Of a stretch of 64,000 bases of DNA, positions 36,932 through 45,159 are shown in pieces; the first letter of the stretch is position 1; every line of letters begins with the position of its first letter. The notes below the pieces were generated by a model. That model was not told where the DNA came from. It made no database searches and saw only the letters and a list, made by a program, of their open reading frames with translations. The stretch is from Pseudomonas frederiksbergensis (GTDB taxonomy: Bacteria; Pseudomonadota; Gammaproteobacteria; Pseudomonadales; Pseudomonadaceae). The position numbers and the translations under genes are program-made. Location of the stretch: assembly GCF_003732275.1 (NCBI RefSeq), contig NZ_MOBM01000038.1, positions 558,001-622,000 on the forward strand, given 5' to 3'.

Positions 36932-37252
36932 TTAAACCGTGATGGCGAGCAGCACACGCCCCGCCTCGACCCGGACTTCATAGGTCTTGAGGTTGACGCA
37001 CACCGGTGCGCCGAGGGCTTTGCCGGAGCGGTAATCGAAACGCCCGTTGTGCTTGGGGCACTCGACGACATGCTCCATCACCAGGCCATCGGCCAAGTGG
37101 ATGGACTCATGGGTACACAGGCCCGCGGTGGCGAAAAACTCGCTGTCGGCGGAGCGGTAGACGGCATAGGTGTGCTGGCCATGGTCGAAACGAATGACAT
37201 CTTCTTCGTCGATATCGCCCACGGCACATACATCGATCCATTGATCGGTCAT
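36932..37252 (-). CDS. Rieske [2Fe-2S] ferredoxin, MocE-like
   Basis: A 106-residue ferredoxin with a Rieske cluster: CTHESIHLADGLV and VVECPKHNGRFDYRSG give the Cys-x-His...Cys-x-x-His ligand set. It begins MTDQWIDVCAVGDIDEED; this start at 37252 is preferred to an upstream in-frame one with no family likeness. It carries electrons between the reductase downstream and the desaturase-like oxygenase upstream. Between it and the latter lies a REP pair, so the three may not be on one simple message. Confidence 0.9.
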   Translation of the reverse strand: MTDQWIDVCAVGDIDEEDVIRFDHGQHTYAVYRSADSEFFATAGLCTHESIHLADGLVMEHVVECPKHNGRFDYRSGKALGAPVCVNLKTYEVRVEAGRVLLAITV

Positions 37253-37291
37253 GGCGTTTTCTCTTGTAGTGGTACACACAGGAAGGTGTCC

Positions 37292-37381
37292 TGTGGGAGC
37301 GGGCTTGCTCGCGAAAGCGGTGTATCAGGCGACATCGATGTTGACTGTGACGCCGTCTTCGCGAGCAAGCCCGCTCCCACA
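37292..37381. repeat. REP pair within the moc-like operon
   Basis: Inverted TGTGGGAGCGGGCTTGCTCG units, a variant with GGGC in place of GAGC. It separates the oxygenase gene from the ferredoxin gene. Confidence 0.9.
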
Positions 37382-37401
37382 GGGGTTGTGCCTATTGGAT
37401 G

Positions 37402-38514
37402 TCAGCCCGGCATTGCTTCAGGTTGTGCCCGGACGGTTGCGGCGGCTTTGGTGCTTTGTGGCAAAGGACGAGAGACGAAATGAGTCGGGTCTTTGCGCTG
37501 CTTCCAGATGGTCGGGATGATTTCCTTGAAGGCCTCGAACAGACTGGTGTAAGGCGGCGGGCAGTCGTTGCGAATCTCCTCGTGAAGCTGCGCCAGCGCG
37601 TGAAAAGGCACCATCGGATACATATGGTGCTCAAGGTGATAGTTCATGTTGAGGTACATGAAGCGCAGCACCGGGCCCATATAAATCGTGCGGCAGTTGC
37701 TGCGGTGATCGAGTACATCCTCAGCCAGGCCGACATGCTGCGACAGGCCGAACAGGTAGGACAGCCAACCGCCATAGAGGGTCGGCAGACCAATAAACAT
37801 CAGCGGCAACCAGCTCTGCATGTACAGCGCAGCGCCCACGGTGAGCGCATAAATCGCTAGCCAGACACGTGCGTCCCTCACCACCTTGGGCCACTCGGAC
37901 TCGGGGATGAACGTCTGTTCTTCTTCACCCATCCGCCCTACCGCATGCTTGCAGACTGACCACATCGTCTTCAACGCATAAGGCATTCTGAACAGGCTCA
38001 GCACCATATTGATCAGGCTTGGCGGACGCGGTTCGACGATCTCCGGATCGCGGCCGACGATGACGGTGTCGGTGTGGTGCCGTGCATGGCTCCAGCGCCA
38101 GACTTGGGGTTCGAACATGAACATGAAGCTCGACAGCTGATAGACCGCATCATTCATCCAGCGGGTCTTGAACGCCGTACCGTGACCCGCTTCGTGCCAA
38201 CGGGCATTGGACGCCGTGCCGTAGAGCATCCCGTAGACGAAGAAGAACGGAACGCAGGCCCAGGAGCCCCAGAGCCAGTAACCGCCGAAGCCGGTCACGA
38301 CCATCGCCGACAGCCAGATCGCGGTATCAAGCAAGGCCGGGCCATCGCGGCGCTGCATCAATTCCTTCATGCGTTTACGAGAAATGGGGGATTGGTACCA
38401 GCTTGCCGATACCAGGCCTTTTTGCGCCGCTCGGGCGGCTTCGGGGCCGGTCAATCGATAATCCCGAGGCTCGGGCTTACCGGGGTTTTCAAAGGCTGCG
38501 TTTTGTTCAGGCAT
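37402..38514 (-). CDS. Fatty-acid-desaturase-like oxygenase, MocD-like
   Basis: A 370-residue integral membrane diiron enzyme. The three His boxes of membrane desaturases/hydroxylases are HEAGHGT, HARHHTD and NYHLEHHMYP; four hydrophobic helices (for example AIWLSAMVVTGFGGYWLWG) surround them. In Sinorhizobium MocD is a related hydrocarbon-oxygenase-like protein needed, with MocE and MocF, to demethylate 3-O-methyl-scyllo-inosamine. GGAGAA lies 8 bases before the ATG at 38514. It faces the LacI gene across a palindrome-bearing gap. Alternative: a lipid desaturase. Confidence 0.85.
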   Translation of the reverse strand: MPEQNAAFENPGKPEPRDYRLTGPEAARAAQKGLVSASWYQSPISRKRMKELMQRRDGPALLDTAIWLSAMVVTGFGGYWLWGSWACVPFFFVYGMLYGTASNARWHEAGHGTAFKTRWMNDAVYQLSSFMFMFEPQVWRWSHARHHTDTVIVGRDPEIVEPRPPSLINMVLSLFRMPYALKTMWSVCKHAVGRMGEEEQTFIPESEWPKVVRDARVWLAIYALTVGAALYMQSWLPLMFIGLPTLYGGWLSYLFGLSQHVGLAEDVLDHRSNCRTIYMGPVLRFMYLNMNYHLEHHMYPMVPFHALAQLHEEIRNDCPPPYTSLFEAFKEIIPTIWKQRKDPTHFVSRPLPQSTKAAATVRAQPEAMPG

Positions 38515-38626
38515 TTTATTGTTCTCCGCAAGCTTGATTGTTTTAGGCACTTTTCGACGCGGGATCACATCGCTGGGGAAAATATAGAGAGCGCAGAAAT
38601 CACCCTCAAGCCCTTGAATACATTCC

Positions 38627-38675
38627 CTATCAAGCTATCATCCAGGCCCATTGAAGCTTGATAGTTTTCTATCAA
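38627..38675. promoter_or_regulatory. Candidate LacI-family operators in the divergent promoter
   Basis: TTGATAG-TTTT-CTATCAA at 38658-38675 is a perfect 18-base dyad, the size and shape LacI-family repressors bind. A second, longer-spaced dyad CTATCAAGCT (38627-38636) and AGCTTGATAG (38655-38664) shares its right half-site with it. The sites lie just before the LacI gene and in front of the oxygenase gene, so the repressor probably controls both itself and the mocD-like operon. Confidence 0.7.
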
Positions 38676-38694
38676 AGCGCTTGCGGGGCCCGCC

Positions 38695-39744
38695 ATGAAC
38701 AACACTAAACGCCCAACCATCGCCACCGTTGCCGAACACGCTGGCTTGAGTGTCGCCACCGTGGACCGGGTGCTCAACGCCAGGGCTCCGGTCAACCCGG
38801 ACACCGCCGAGCAGGTATTCCAGGCCGCCGAAGCGGTCGGTTATTTCGCCGCCAGGCTGATCGGCCAGCGGATCCGCGAACGGCGTCCCACCTATCGTTT
38901 CGGCATCCTGCTGCTCGGCACCGCCCAGGCCTTCTATGGCAACGTGGCCACCGCCATCACCGAGGCGGCGCAGCGTCAGGCTGGCGCCAACCTGAGCATT
39001 CAATTCGAGTACGTTTTCGATCGCACGCCCAGCGCGATCATTGCCCAGATCGAACAACTGGCGGTGCAGTGCGATGGTCTGGCGGTGGTCAGCTTCGCGC
39101 ATCCGCTGATCAATGCCGCCATTGCGCAGATCAGAGAAGCCGGCGTGCCGGTGATCGCAATGCTGTCCGACATTCATGAGGCGGCGGATGAGCCTTACGT
39201 CGGCCAGGATAATCACGAGGTCGGACGTACCATGGGTTGGCTGATGGCTCACACCTGTGGCGCCCGCAAAGGCAGTGTCGGGGTGTTGCTCGGCGGTCAC
39301 CGTTTTCTTGGCCATCAGGCGCGGGTCGAGGGGTTGCGCAGCTACCTGGCGGAACGCGCCCCGGGGTTGCGGCTGCTGGAAGCGGTGATCAATCTGGACA
39401 ATTGCGACATCACCGAAGAGGCGACGCTGGACCTGCTGGCGCGGCATGACGACTTGCGCGGTTTGTGCGTGGTCGGCGGTGGCGGCGACGGGGTCATCAA
39501 TGCCCTGTCGCAACTGCCGAAGCAGCCGTCGCTGTGCTGCATCCTGCAGGAGTCGACCGAGCTGTCGCGACAAGCCCTGGATCAGGGATTGATCAGCCTG
39601 GTGATCGACTCCCAGCCGCGATTACTGGCAACCGCGCTGGTCGACTTGCTGGTCGAGCTGCAGACCACGCCAGACTTCGATCCGAGCCGGCATCGAATCC
39701 ATATTCCATTGCAGATCATCACCTCAGAGAACGCCCGACAGTGA
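38695..39744 (+). CDS. LacI-family transcriptional regulator
   Basis: A 349-residue repressor. The N-terminal helix-turn-helix and hinge are PTIATVAEHAGLSVATVDRV and LNARAPVNPDTAEQV; the sugar-binding core follows (for example RFGILLLGTAQAFYGNVATA, IAMLSDIHEAADEPYVGQD). Its core resembles periplasmic sugar-binding proteins, so the effector is probably the pathway sugar or cyclitol. It diverges from the oxygenase-ferredoxin operon, with palindromes between. Confidence 0.9.
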   Translation: MNNTKRPTIATVAEHAGLSVATVDRVLNARAPVNPDTAEQVFQAAEAVGYFAARLIGQRIRERRPTYRFGILLLGTAQAFYGNVATAITEAAQRQAGANLSIQFEYVFDRTPSAIIAQIEQLAVQCDGLAVVSFAHPLINAAIAQIREAGVPVIAMLSDIHEAADEPYVGQDNHEVGRTMGWLMAHTCGARKGSVGVLLGGHRFLGHQARVEGLRSYLAERAPGLRLLEAVINLDNCDITEEATLDLLARHDDLRGLCVVGGGGDGVINALSQLPKQPSLCCILQESTELSRQALDQGLISLVIDSQPRLLATALVDLLVELQTTPDFDPSRHRIHIPLQIITSENARQ

Positions 39745-39782
39745 ACCTGTGAGTGGTACCGAGTTTCGCAGACACACTAAAC

Positions 39783-39918
39783 CTGTGGCGAGGGAGCTTG
39801 CTCCCGCTGGGCTGCGTAGCAGCCCCAAAACCAATCACTGAGTTTCTTCTGAAAGACTGAGACAAGACCTATTGGGGTCGCTGCGCAACCCAGCGGGAGC
39901 AAGCTCCCTCGCCACAAG
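39783..39918. repeat. Inverted REP-like pair, GTGGCGAGGGAGC class
   Basis: CTGTGGCGAGGGAGCTTGCT pairs with GAGCAAGCTCCCTCGCCACA after a 95-base middle; the same class is at 20009-20125. It sits between the convergent ends of the LacI and sigma-54-activator genes. Confidence 0.85.
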
Positions 39919-39933
39919 GTCATTTTCAGCCTG

Positions 39934-41973
39934 TCAGAGGTTGGGTTCCGAACGGAAAGCATCGGCGCTCAACCCGAACCGATTCATCTTGTTGTACAAC
40001 CCGCCGCGAGAAACATTCAGCTGCCTCGCGGCCAGGCGGATGTTGCCGCGGGTATCCCTGAGGGCCGCGATGATCGCATTCATTTCATGGGTGCCAAGGT
40101 CCAGGGCAGCCCGGGGCTCGGGCACACTTCCCGGCGTCGACTGACGCAGCCTTTGCTTGATTTCAAGCGGTAGATCAGCTGGCTGAATCAGTTCGGTCAC
40201 CGCCAGATTGGTCGCGCGCTCGATGGTGTTTTCCAACTCGCGAACATTACCCGGCCAGCTGTACGCCGAAAGAATATCCAACGCCTCTGGCGAGATGCCC
40301 TGCACCGATTTGCGCAACGACCGGGTGCAACGATTGAGAAAATGTCGCGCCAGCAATGGAACATCTTCCCGGCGCATCCGCAACGGCGGAACCGTCAGGT
40401 TCAGCACATTGAGCCGGTAGTAAAGATCCTCACGGAACGCGCCATCGGCAACCGCCTGGCTCAGGTTGCGGTGGGTGGCGGCGATGATGCGTACATCCAC
40501 TTGCCGGGATTTTTTCGCGCCCACGCGAGTCACCTCACCTTCTTGCAAAACGCGCAGCAGGCTGACCTGGGCATCGAAAGACATGTCACCGATTTCGTCG
40601 AGGAAAATCGTTCCGCCATCGGCCAATTCGAACTTCCCGGCAGAGCCTCCACGGGCCGATCCGGTAAAGGCACCCTCGACATGACCAAACAGTTCACTCT
40701 GCACCAGATCTCGCGGAATGGCCCCGCAATTGACCGCCACAAACGGACCGCTGCAACGCTCACTGGCGTTATGGATCGCCTGGGCAAACAGCTCCTTGCC
40801 GGTACCGCTCTCACCGAGGATCAGCGTGGTCGAGTCACTGCGACTGGCAATCCGCCCCAGGTGCAACGCGTCCTGTATGGCTCGCGAACTGCCTTGAATG
40901 GTCTCGAAGGTGTAGCTGGCTTGAGTGCCGATTATTCGCCGGGTAATTTCCCGGATGCGCCGGTTCTCGCGCAACGAAACAATGCGCCCACCCTGCTCCA
41001 GTGGGCACACCGACACCAGACACGCCAAGAGGCTGCGATCATGCAGCTCAAACGTGCAATCCAGATCTCTTATCCCTTCATACTGCTGCCCTTCCCCGCC
41101 GCGCAGCAGAATCTCATCGGTCAGTTCGCTCTGGCCCAGACGCTGGAACGGGCTGCCCAACAGGTCCCGGCCGACACGAAACAATTGGCGGGCATAGCGG
41201 TTGAGCGCCTTGATGCAGCCCCGCTCATCCAGCACCACGAGCCCCTCGTTGAGCACTTCGAGGACGGTTTGCTGTTCTTCCAGCAGAGCTTGCAGCGCCA
41301 TCTGCCGCGAGACCGCTTCGGCCGCCGCCTGGACGGTGCCCAGCGTATGGAAATGAAACCACCCCGGCTCGGCGGTCAGGGTCAGCATGGCCAGCGTCCT
41401 GCCCTGCGCATCCCGGATCGGCGCGGCGGCACAATGCATGCGCCGGCGACGCAGACCGATCCCGAAGTTTTCCTCGGCCAGCACATACACCAAGCGATCT
41501 TCGGCAATCGCCAGCCCGGTGCAGTTGGTGCCCTGCACCGACTCCAGCAGTCGACTGCCCACAGGCGTAAGGTCCAGGCCGCAGAAATACAGGGTCGTGC
41601 CTGCGGCATCGGTCAGATTGATATGGCCCCTGGGATTGTAAGCCAGCAATCCCTTCATGACCTCCGCCGCCGCGGCGATCAAGGCACGATTGGCCGCCAG
41701 CGTTGCAGCCAGAACGGTCGGGGCGACAAACCGGTATTCGCCATCCTCAGAATCGAGACCGGCACTGACGCTGCGCAGCCAGGAATCCCAAATGACCTGC
41801 CTGACCCCGGCAGGTCGATCGATGCGCCCTTTCAGGCAAGCCAGCCAAGCCTGGTCCAGCTCGGCGATCGGTCCTTCGTTCAACGACGCAGGACCGAGTG
41901 CGGTGATGTAATCGAGGTCTTGCGCGCTGAAGGCTGTCAGCTGTGGGTTCACCATCGTCAGATCCACTTCCAT
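39934..41973 (-). CDS. Sigma-54-dependent activator (AcoR-like) of the moc-like operon
   Basis: A 679-residue enhancer-binding protein. Residues 70-210 form a GAF-type sensory domain (NPRGHINLTDAAGTTLYFCG), followed by a PAS-like region (VLEVLNEGLVVLDERGCIKA). The AAA+ core has Walker A ILGESGTGKELFAQAIHNAS, GTIFLDEIGDM as Walker B, and GAFTGS where GAFTGA is usual. A Fis-type helix-turn-helix ends the protein (NIRLAARQLNVSRGGLYNKM). It diverges from a consensus sigma-54 promoter, so it almost surely activates the inositol-dehydrogenase operon. The start is unclear: ATG at 41973 or 41955, GTG at 41979. Confidence 0.9.
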   Translation of the reverse strand: MEVDLTMVNPQLTAFSAQDLDYITALGPASLNEGPIAELDQAWLACLKGRIDRPAGVRQVIWDSWLRSVSAGLDSEDGEYRFVAPTVLAATLAANRALIAAAAEVMKGLLAYNPRGHINLTDAAGTTLYFCGLDLTPVGSRLLESVQGTNCTGLAIAEDRLVYVLAEENFGIGLRRRRMHCAAAPIRDAQGRTLAMLTLTAEPGWFHFHTLGTVQAAAEAVSRQMALQALLEEQQTVLEVLNEGLVVLDERGCIKALNRYARQLFRVGRDLLGSPFQRLGQSELTDEILLRGGEGQQYEGIRDLDCTFELHDRSLLACLVSVCPLEQGGRIVSLRENRRIREITRRIIGTQASYTFETIQGSSRAIQDALHLGRIASRSDSTTLILGESGTGKELFAQAIHNASERCSGPFVAVNCGAIPRDLVQSELFGHVEGAFTGSARGGSAGKFELADGGTIFLDEIGDMSFDAQVSLLRVLQEGEVTRVGAKKSRQVDVRIIAATHRNLSQAVADGAFREDLYYRLNVLNLTVPPLRMRREDVPLLARHFLNRCTRSLRKSVQGISPEALDILSAYSWPGNVRELENTIERATNLAVTELIQPADLPLEIKQRLRQSTPGSVPEPRAALDLGTHEMNAIIAALRDTRGNIRLAARQLNVSRGGLYNKMNRFGLSADAFRSEPNL

Positions 41974-41983
41974 GTTCACGTTT

Positions 41984-42008
41984 TAGACATGTCAGTGTAG
42001 ACATGTCA
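41984..42008. promoter_or_regulatory. Tandem candidate enhancer sites of the sigma-54 activator
   Basis: TAGACATGTCA is found twice, at 41984-41994 and 41998-42008; each contains the palindrome GACATGTC. The 14-base spacing and position 65-90 bases upstream of the -24 element suit binding sites for a Fis-type activator. They also overlap the activator's own 5' region, so autorepression is possible. Confidence 0.65.
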
Positions 42009-42071
42009 TGGGAATGAACACATCTTTCAAAAAATATTAATTAAACCCTTGAATATCAATGAGTTAAATAT

Positions 42072-42087
42072 TGGCACAGCCCTTGCT
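42072..42087 (+). promoter_or_regulatory. Sigma-54 (-24/-12) promoter
   Basis: TGGCAC-AGCCC-TTGCT matches the sigma-54 consensus TGGCAC-N5-TTGCW exactly. Its -12 element ends 69 bases before the ATG of the inositol-dehydrogenase-like gene. An enhancer-binding protein gene diverges from it. Confidence 0.9.
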
Positions 42088-42156
42088 CCCTTGATTGACG
42101 CCAGCAAGGACATTCCTGCTGCGAGTCATTGAACAACAATAAAAGGGAGTCATTTC

Positions 42157-43179
42157 ATGAGTACGTCCAAGATCATCCGCCTGGGTCTCATCGGTGCTGG
42201 CCGCATGGGCAGCTTTCACGGCTTGACTGCCGCCAGACACATTCCCGGCGCCTGCCTGGCCGCCATCGCCGACCCAACACCCGGTCAAGCCGCCCGCCTG
42301 GCCGCAGAGTTGGGTGTGCAACGGGTCTATACCGATCCACAGCAACTGCTCGATGACCCGGAAATTGATGCTGTCTTGATCGCCGCCCCCGCCCGCAGCC
42401 ATGCCGAGTTGGTGATCAGTGCGGCCCGCGCCGGCAAAGGCGTGTTTTGTGAAAAACCCATGGCCATCACCCTCGACGAGGCGGACCGCGCCATCGCCGC
42501 AGCCGCCGATGCGCGTGTGCCGCTACAGGTCGGCTTTAACCGCCGCTTTGCCAAGAGCTTCAGGGCCGCCCACCTGGACGTGGTCGCCGGCCGTATCGGT
42601 ACGCCGCAACTGCTGCGCTCGCTGACCCGCGACCCGGCGCTGAACAACCCGGCTGCCTCGCCGCAGTGGGTGATTTTCCTCGAAACCCTGATCCATGACT
42701 TCGATACCCTGCGCTACCTCAATCTCGGTGCCGAAGCGGTCGAAGTTTTTGTCATGGCCGATGCCCTGATTGCACCGGACTACAAGGCCAAGGGCTTCCT
42801 CGACACCGCCGTGGTCACGATCCGTTTCGACAACGGCGCCATCGCGACGGCCGAGGCCAATTTCCAGGCTGTGTATGGCTACGATGTTCGAGGGGAAGTG
42901 TTCGGCAGCGCTGGCATGCTGATCATGGGCAGCCTCAATGACTCTGACCTGGTGCGCTATCTGGCCAATGGCATCCAGGCCGACACTCAGCGCATGGACA
43001 CCGACCTGCTGCGTGATGCCTATGTGGCTGAGCTCAACCACTTTGTCGATTGCCTGCGCACCGGCGAGAAACCACTCGCCAGCGGCGAAGATGCCCGGGC
43101 GGCACTGGCCATTGCCCGCGCGTGTATCGAGTCCTTCCAGCAGGGCAAACCTGTGCGCGTGCAAGGAGCCCAGTCATGA
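42157..43179 (+). CDS. Gfo/Idh/MocA-family dehydrogenase (inositol 2-dehydrogenase / MocA-like)
   Basis: A 340-residue NAD(P)-dependent dehydrogenase. The Rossmann start is RLGLIGAGRMGSFHGLTAAR; the central motifs are GVFCEKPMAITLDEA with the catalytic EKP Lys and LIHDFDTLRYLN with the Asp/His pair typical of inositol dehydrogenases. It probably oxidises an inositol or inosamine to its keto form, as IolG and rhizobial MocA do. It is first in the sigma-54 operon. A GGGAG site lies 6 bases ahead of the ATG. Confidence 0.9.
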   Translation: MSTSKIIRLGLIGAGRMGSFHGLTAARHIPGACLAAIADPTPGQAARLAAELGVQRVYTDPQQLLDDPEIDAVLIAAPARSHAELVISAARAGKGVFCEKPMAITLDEADRAIAAAADARVPLQVGFNRRFAKSFRAAHLDVVAGRIGTPQLLRSLTRDPALNNPAASPQWVIFLETLIHDFDTLRYLNLGAEAVEVFVMADALIAPDYKAKGFLDTAVVTIRFDNGAIATAEANFQAVYGYDVRGEVFGSAGMLIMGSLNDSDLVRYLANGIQADTQRMDTDLLRDAYVAELNHFVDCLRTGEKPLASGEDARAALAIARACIESFQQGKPVRVQGAQS

Positions 43180-43964
43180 GTTTCACACCGTTCAAACTGG
43201 CGATCAGTGCCGAGATGGTCTTCCTCGATCTGCCATTCACAGAGCGCGTCAAACGCATTCACGCGCTGGGTTTCAGCGCCGAACTCTGGGACTGGACGAA
43301 GAAAGACATTGCGGCCCTTGTCGCCACGGGCGCTGACTTCACCTCGATGACCGGCTACATCTCGGGCAACCTGACCGACCCCGAAGACATCCAGCACCTG
43401 CTCGACAGCGCACGAGAATCCCTGGCCGTCGCCGCACAACTGAATTGCCCGAGCCTCAACCTGCATGGCACCGGTTTGGGCGACCAAGGCTTGCCGGTCA
43501 AACCCGTGGCCCACACCACCGGACGCATGTGGCTGAGCGCCTGCAAGACCCTGGAGAAAATCGCTCGCCTGGGCGAAGACGCAGGCCGGGTATTCTTGCT
43601 GGAAAACCTCAATACCGAGGTGGACCACCCCGGCACGCCCTTCGCTCGCGCCGACGATACCCTGGCGCTGATCGAGGCCGTGGGCAGCCCTCATTTGAAG
43701 ATGAACCTGGACCTTTACCATGCCCAGATCGGCGAAGGAAACCTGATCGAACTGATCCAGCGCGCCGGCAGCGCCATCGGCGAAATCCAGGTCGCCGATG
43801 TCCCCGGCCGCATGGAACCCGGCACCGGCGAAATCCATTATCCGGCCATTGCCAAAGCCTTGTTCCGCATGGGATACACCGGTGTCGTCGGGCTTGAGGG
43901 CTGGGCCAGCGGCGACAGCGAAGCGGCACTTGAACGCTTTCGGCAAGCCTTCACGCTGGATTGA
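43176..43964 (+). CDS. Hydroxypyruvate-isomerase-like TIM-barrel enzyme, MocC/Hyi-like
   Basis: A 262-residue TIM-barrel sugar isomerase. The four bases 43176-43179 (ATGA) overlap the stop of the dehydrogenase gene, showing coupling. Metal/active-site candidates are the Glu of FLLENLNTEVDHP, the Asp and His of LKMNLDLYHAQIGEGN, the His in GEIHYPAI and Glu in GLEGWASGD, in the layout of Hyi/OtnI enzymes. Following an inositol dehydrogenase it could isomerise or dehydrate the keto product. MocC of rhizobia is another TIM-barrel protein of this superfamily. Confidence 0.85.
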   Translation: MSFTPFKLAISAEMVFLDLPFTERVKRIHALGFSAELWDWTKKDIAALVATGADFTSMTGYISGNLTDPEDIQHLLDSARESLAVAAQLNCPSLNLHGTGLGDQGLPVKPVAHTTGRMWLSACKTLEKIARLGEDAGRVFLLENLNTEVDHPGTPFARADDTLALIEAVGSPHLKMNLDLYHAQIGEGNLIELIQRAGSAIGEIQVADVPGRMEPGTGEIHYPAIAKALFRMGYTGVVGLEGWASGDSEAALERFRQAFTLD

Positions 43965-44064
43965 GGACGCTGGCGCTCTCGGCGGGTTTGATTCAGAGAG
44001 CGCCAGAAACCCTCACGTTTGATCTTGATGAATTTCAACTCATAACAAAAAAGGAAAAACCATC

Positions 44065-44991
44065 ATGCGTCGCTGCACACTTCTTTTTGCCACGCTGTTA
44101 TTCCTCTTCAGCCAATGGGCCGCCGCCAGCTATCGCATCGGCGTCAGCATTGCCAGGGTTGACGACAACTTCATGACCTATGTGCGCAGCGGCCTGGAAG
44201 ATGCCGCCAGGAAGGAAAACGTCGAGATCCAGTTCGAGGATGCCCAGGGCGATGTGGTTCGCCAGCTCAATCAGATTCAGGGCTTTCTCGGCCAGAAGGT
44301 GGATGCCGTCATCGTCCTGCCCGTGGACACCGCCGCCACCGCCAACATGACTCGCGCCGCCGTCGAAGCGAAAATACCGCTGGTCTACGTTAACCGCCAT
44401 CCGGACGAACGCGTCCTGCCCAAAGGCGTGGTCACGGTCGCGTCCAACGACGTTGAGGCCGGGCAGCTGCAAATGCGCTACCTGGCTGACAAGATGGCGG
44501 GCAAAGGCAACATCGCGATCATCATGGGCGACCTGGCGCAGAACTCCACGCACGACCGCACCGAAGGCGTCAAACAGGTGCTCAAGGACTATCCCGGGAT
44601 CAAGATCGTCGAACAACAAAGTGCCGAGTGGCAGCGCAACAAAGGGATGGACCTGACCAGCAACTGGCTGCTGGCCGGCACCGGCTTCGATGCCATCGTT
44701 GCCAACAACGACGAGATGGCCATCGGCGCCGCCATGGCACTGCAGCAAGCCGGTAAAGCCAAGGGCGAGATTGCAATTGTCGGCATCGACGGCCTGCCTG
44801 ACGGCCTGGCGGCCATCAAGCGAGGAATGCTCGTAGCCTCCGTGTTTCAAGACCCCAAAGCCCAAGCGACCAGCGCGCTGCAAGCGGCCATCAAAATGAT
44901 CAAAGGGGAGCCGGTCGAGACGGATGTCTGGGTGCCCTTTCAGCTGATCACGCCGGAGCAGGTAGCGGTGTTTGAGCAGCATTATAAATAG
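44065..44991 (+). CDS. Periplasmic sugar/rhizopine-type binding protein, MocB-like
   Basis: A 308-residue ABC-type substrate-binding protein of the ribose/inositol family, with a Sec signal peptide (RRCTLLFATLLFLFSQWAAA, cleavage near residue 21). The mature start YRIGVSIARVDDNFMTYVRS and the ligand-site words IVLPVDTAATANM, PLVYVNRHPDER, NNDEMAIGAAMAL and VGIDGLPDGLAAI match rhizopine-binding protein MocB and inositol-binding proteins. No permease or ATPase gene follows; it is an orphan in this window, and must use transporter parts encoded elsewhere or act as a sensor. AAAGGAAA precedes the ATG. Confidence 0.88.
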   Translation: MRRCTLLFATLLFLFSQWAAASYRIGVSIARVDDNFMTYVRSGLEDAARKENVEIQFEDAQGDVVRQLNQIQGFLGQKVDAVIVLPVDTAATANMTRAAVEAKIPLVYVNRHPDERVLPKGVVTVASNDVEAGQLQMRYLADKMAGKGNIAIIMGDLAQNSTHDRTEGVKQVLKDYPGIKIVEQQSAEWQRNKGMDLTSNWLLAGTGFDAIVANNDEMAIGAAMALQQAGKAKGEIAIVGIDGLPDGLAAIKRGMLVASVFQDPKAQATSALQAAIKMIKGEPVETDVWVPFQLITPEQVAVFEQHYK

Positions 44992-45099
44992 CGTCAAACG
45001 GTTGCGGCCTACTCCTCAAAGCGACCCGTGGCATCACGATGTTTGGCGCACGGATGCGCGCCCTTGCCAACCAGGCACCGTGCAGATACTGTCAGCTTC

Positions 45100-45159
45100 A
45101 TGAATCAACCACGCATTGCCTCGACCACCACAACCACGACCGCCCAGGGCGGGTCGTGA
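45100..45159 (+). CDS. Threonine-rich leader peptide
   Basis: The 19-codon frame encodes MNQPRIASTTTTTTAQGGS, with six consecutive Thr codons, then stops. It resembles the thrL-type leader peptides that measure charged tRNA-Thr by ribosome stalling. It lies directly ahead of a set of alternative hairpins ending in a terminator. The ribosome binding site is weak, which lowers confidence, but the Thr run and the fold agree. Confidence 0.65.
   Translation: MNQPRIASTTTTTTAQGGS

Noticed and set aside
38638..39573. 311-residue minus-strand frame opposite the LacI gene
   Set aside because: It is antisense to a gene with clear LacI helix-turn-helix and core motifs.
40342..42000. 552-residue plus-strand frame opposite the sigma-54 activator
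   Set aside because: It is the antisense of an AAA+ gene whose Walker, GAFTGS and Fis motifs are unmistakable.
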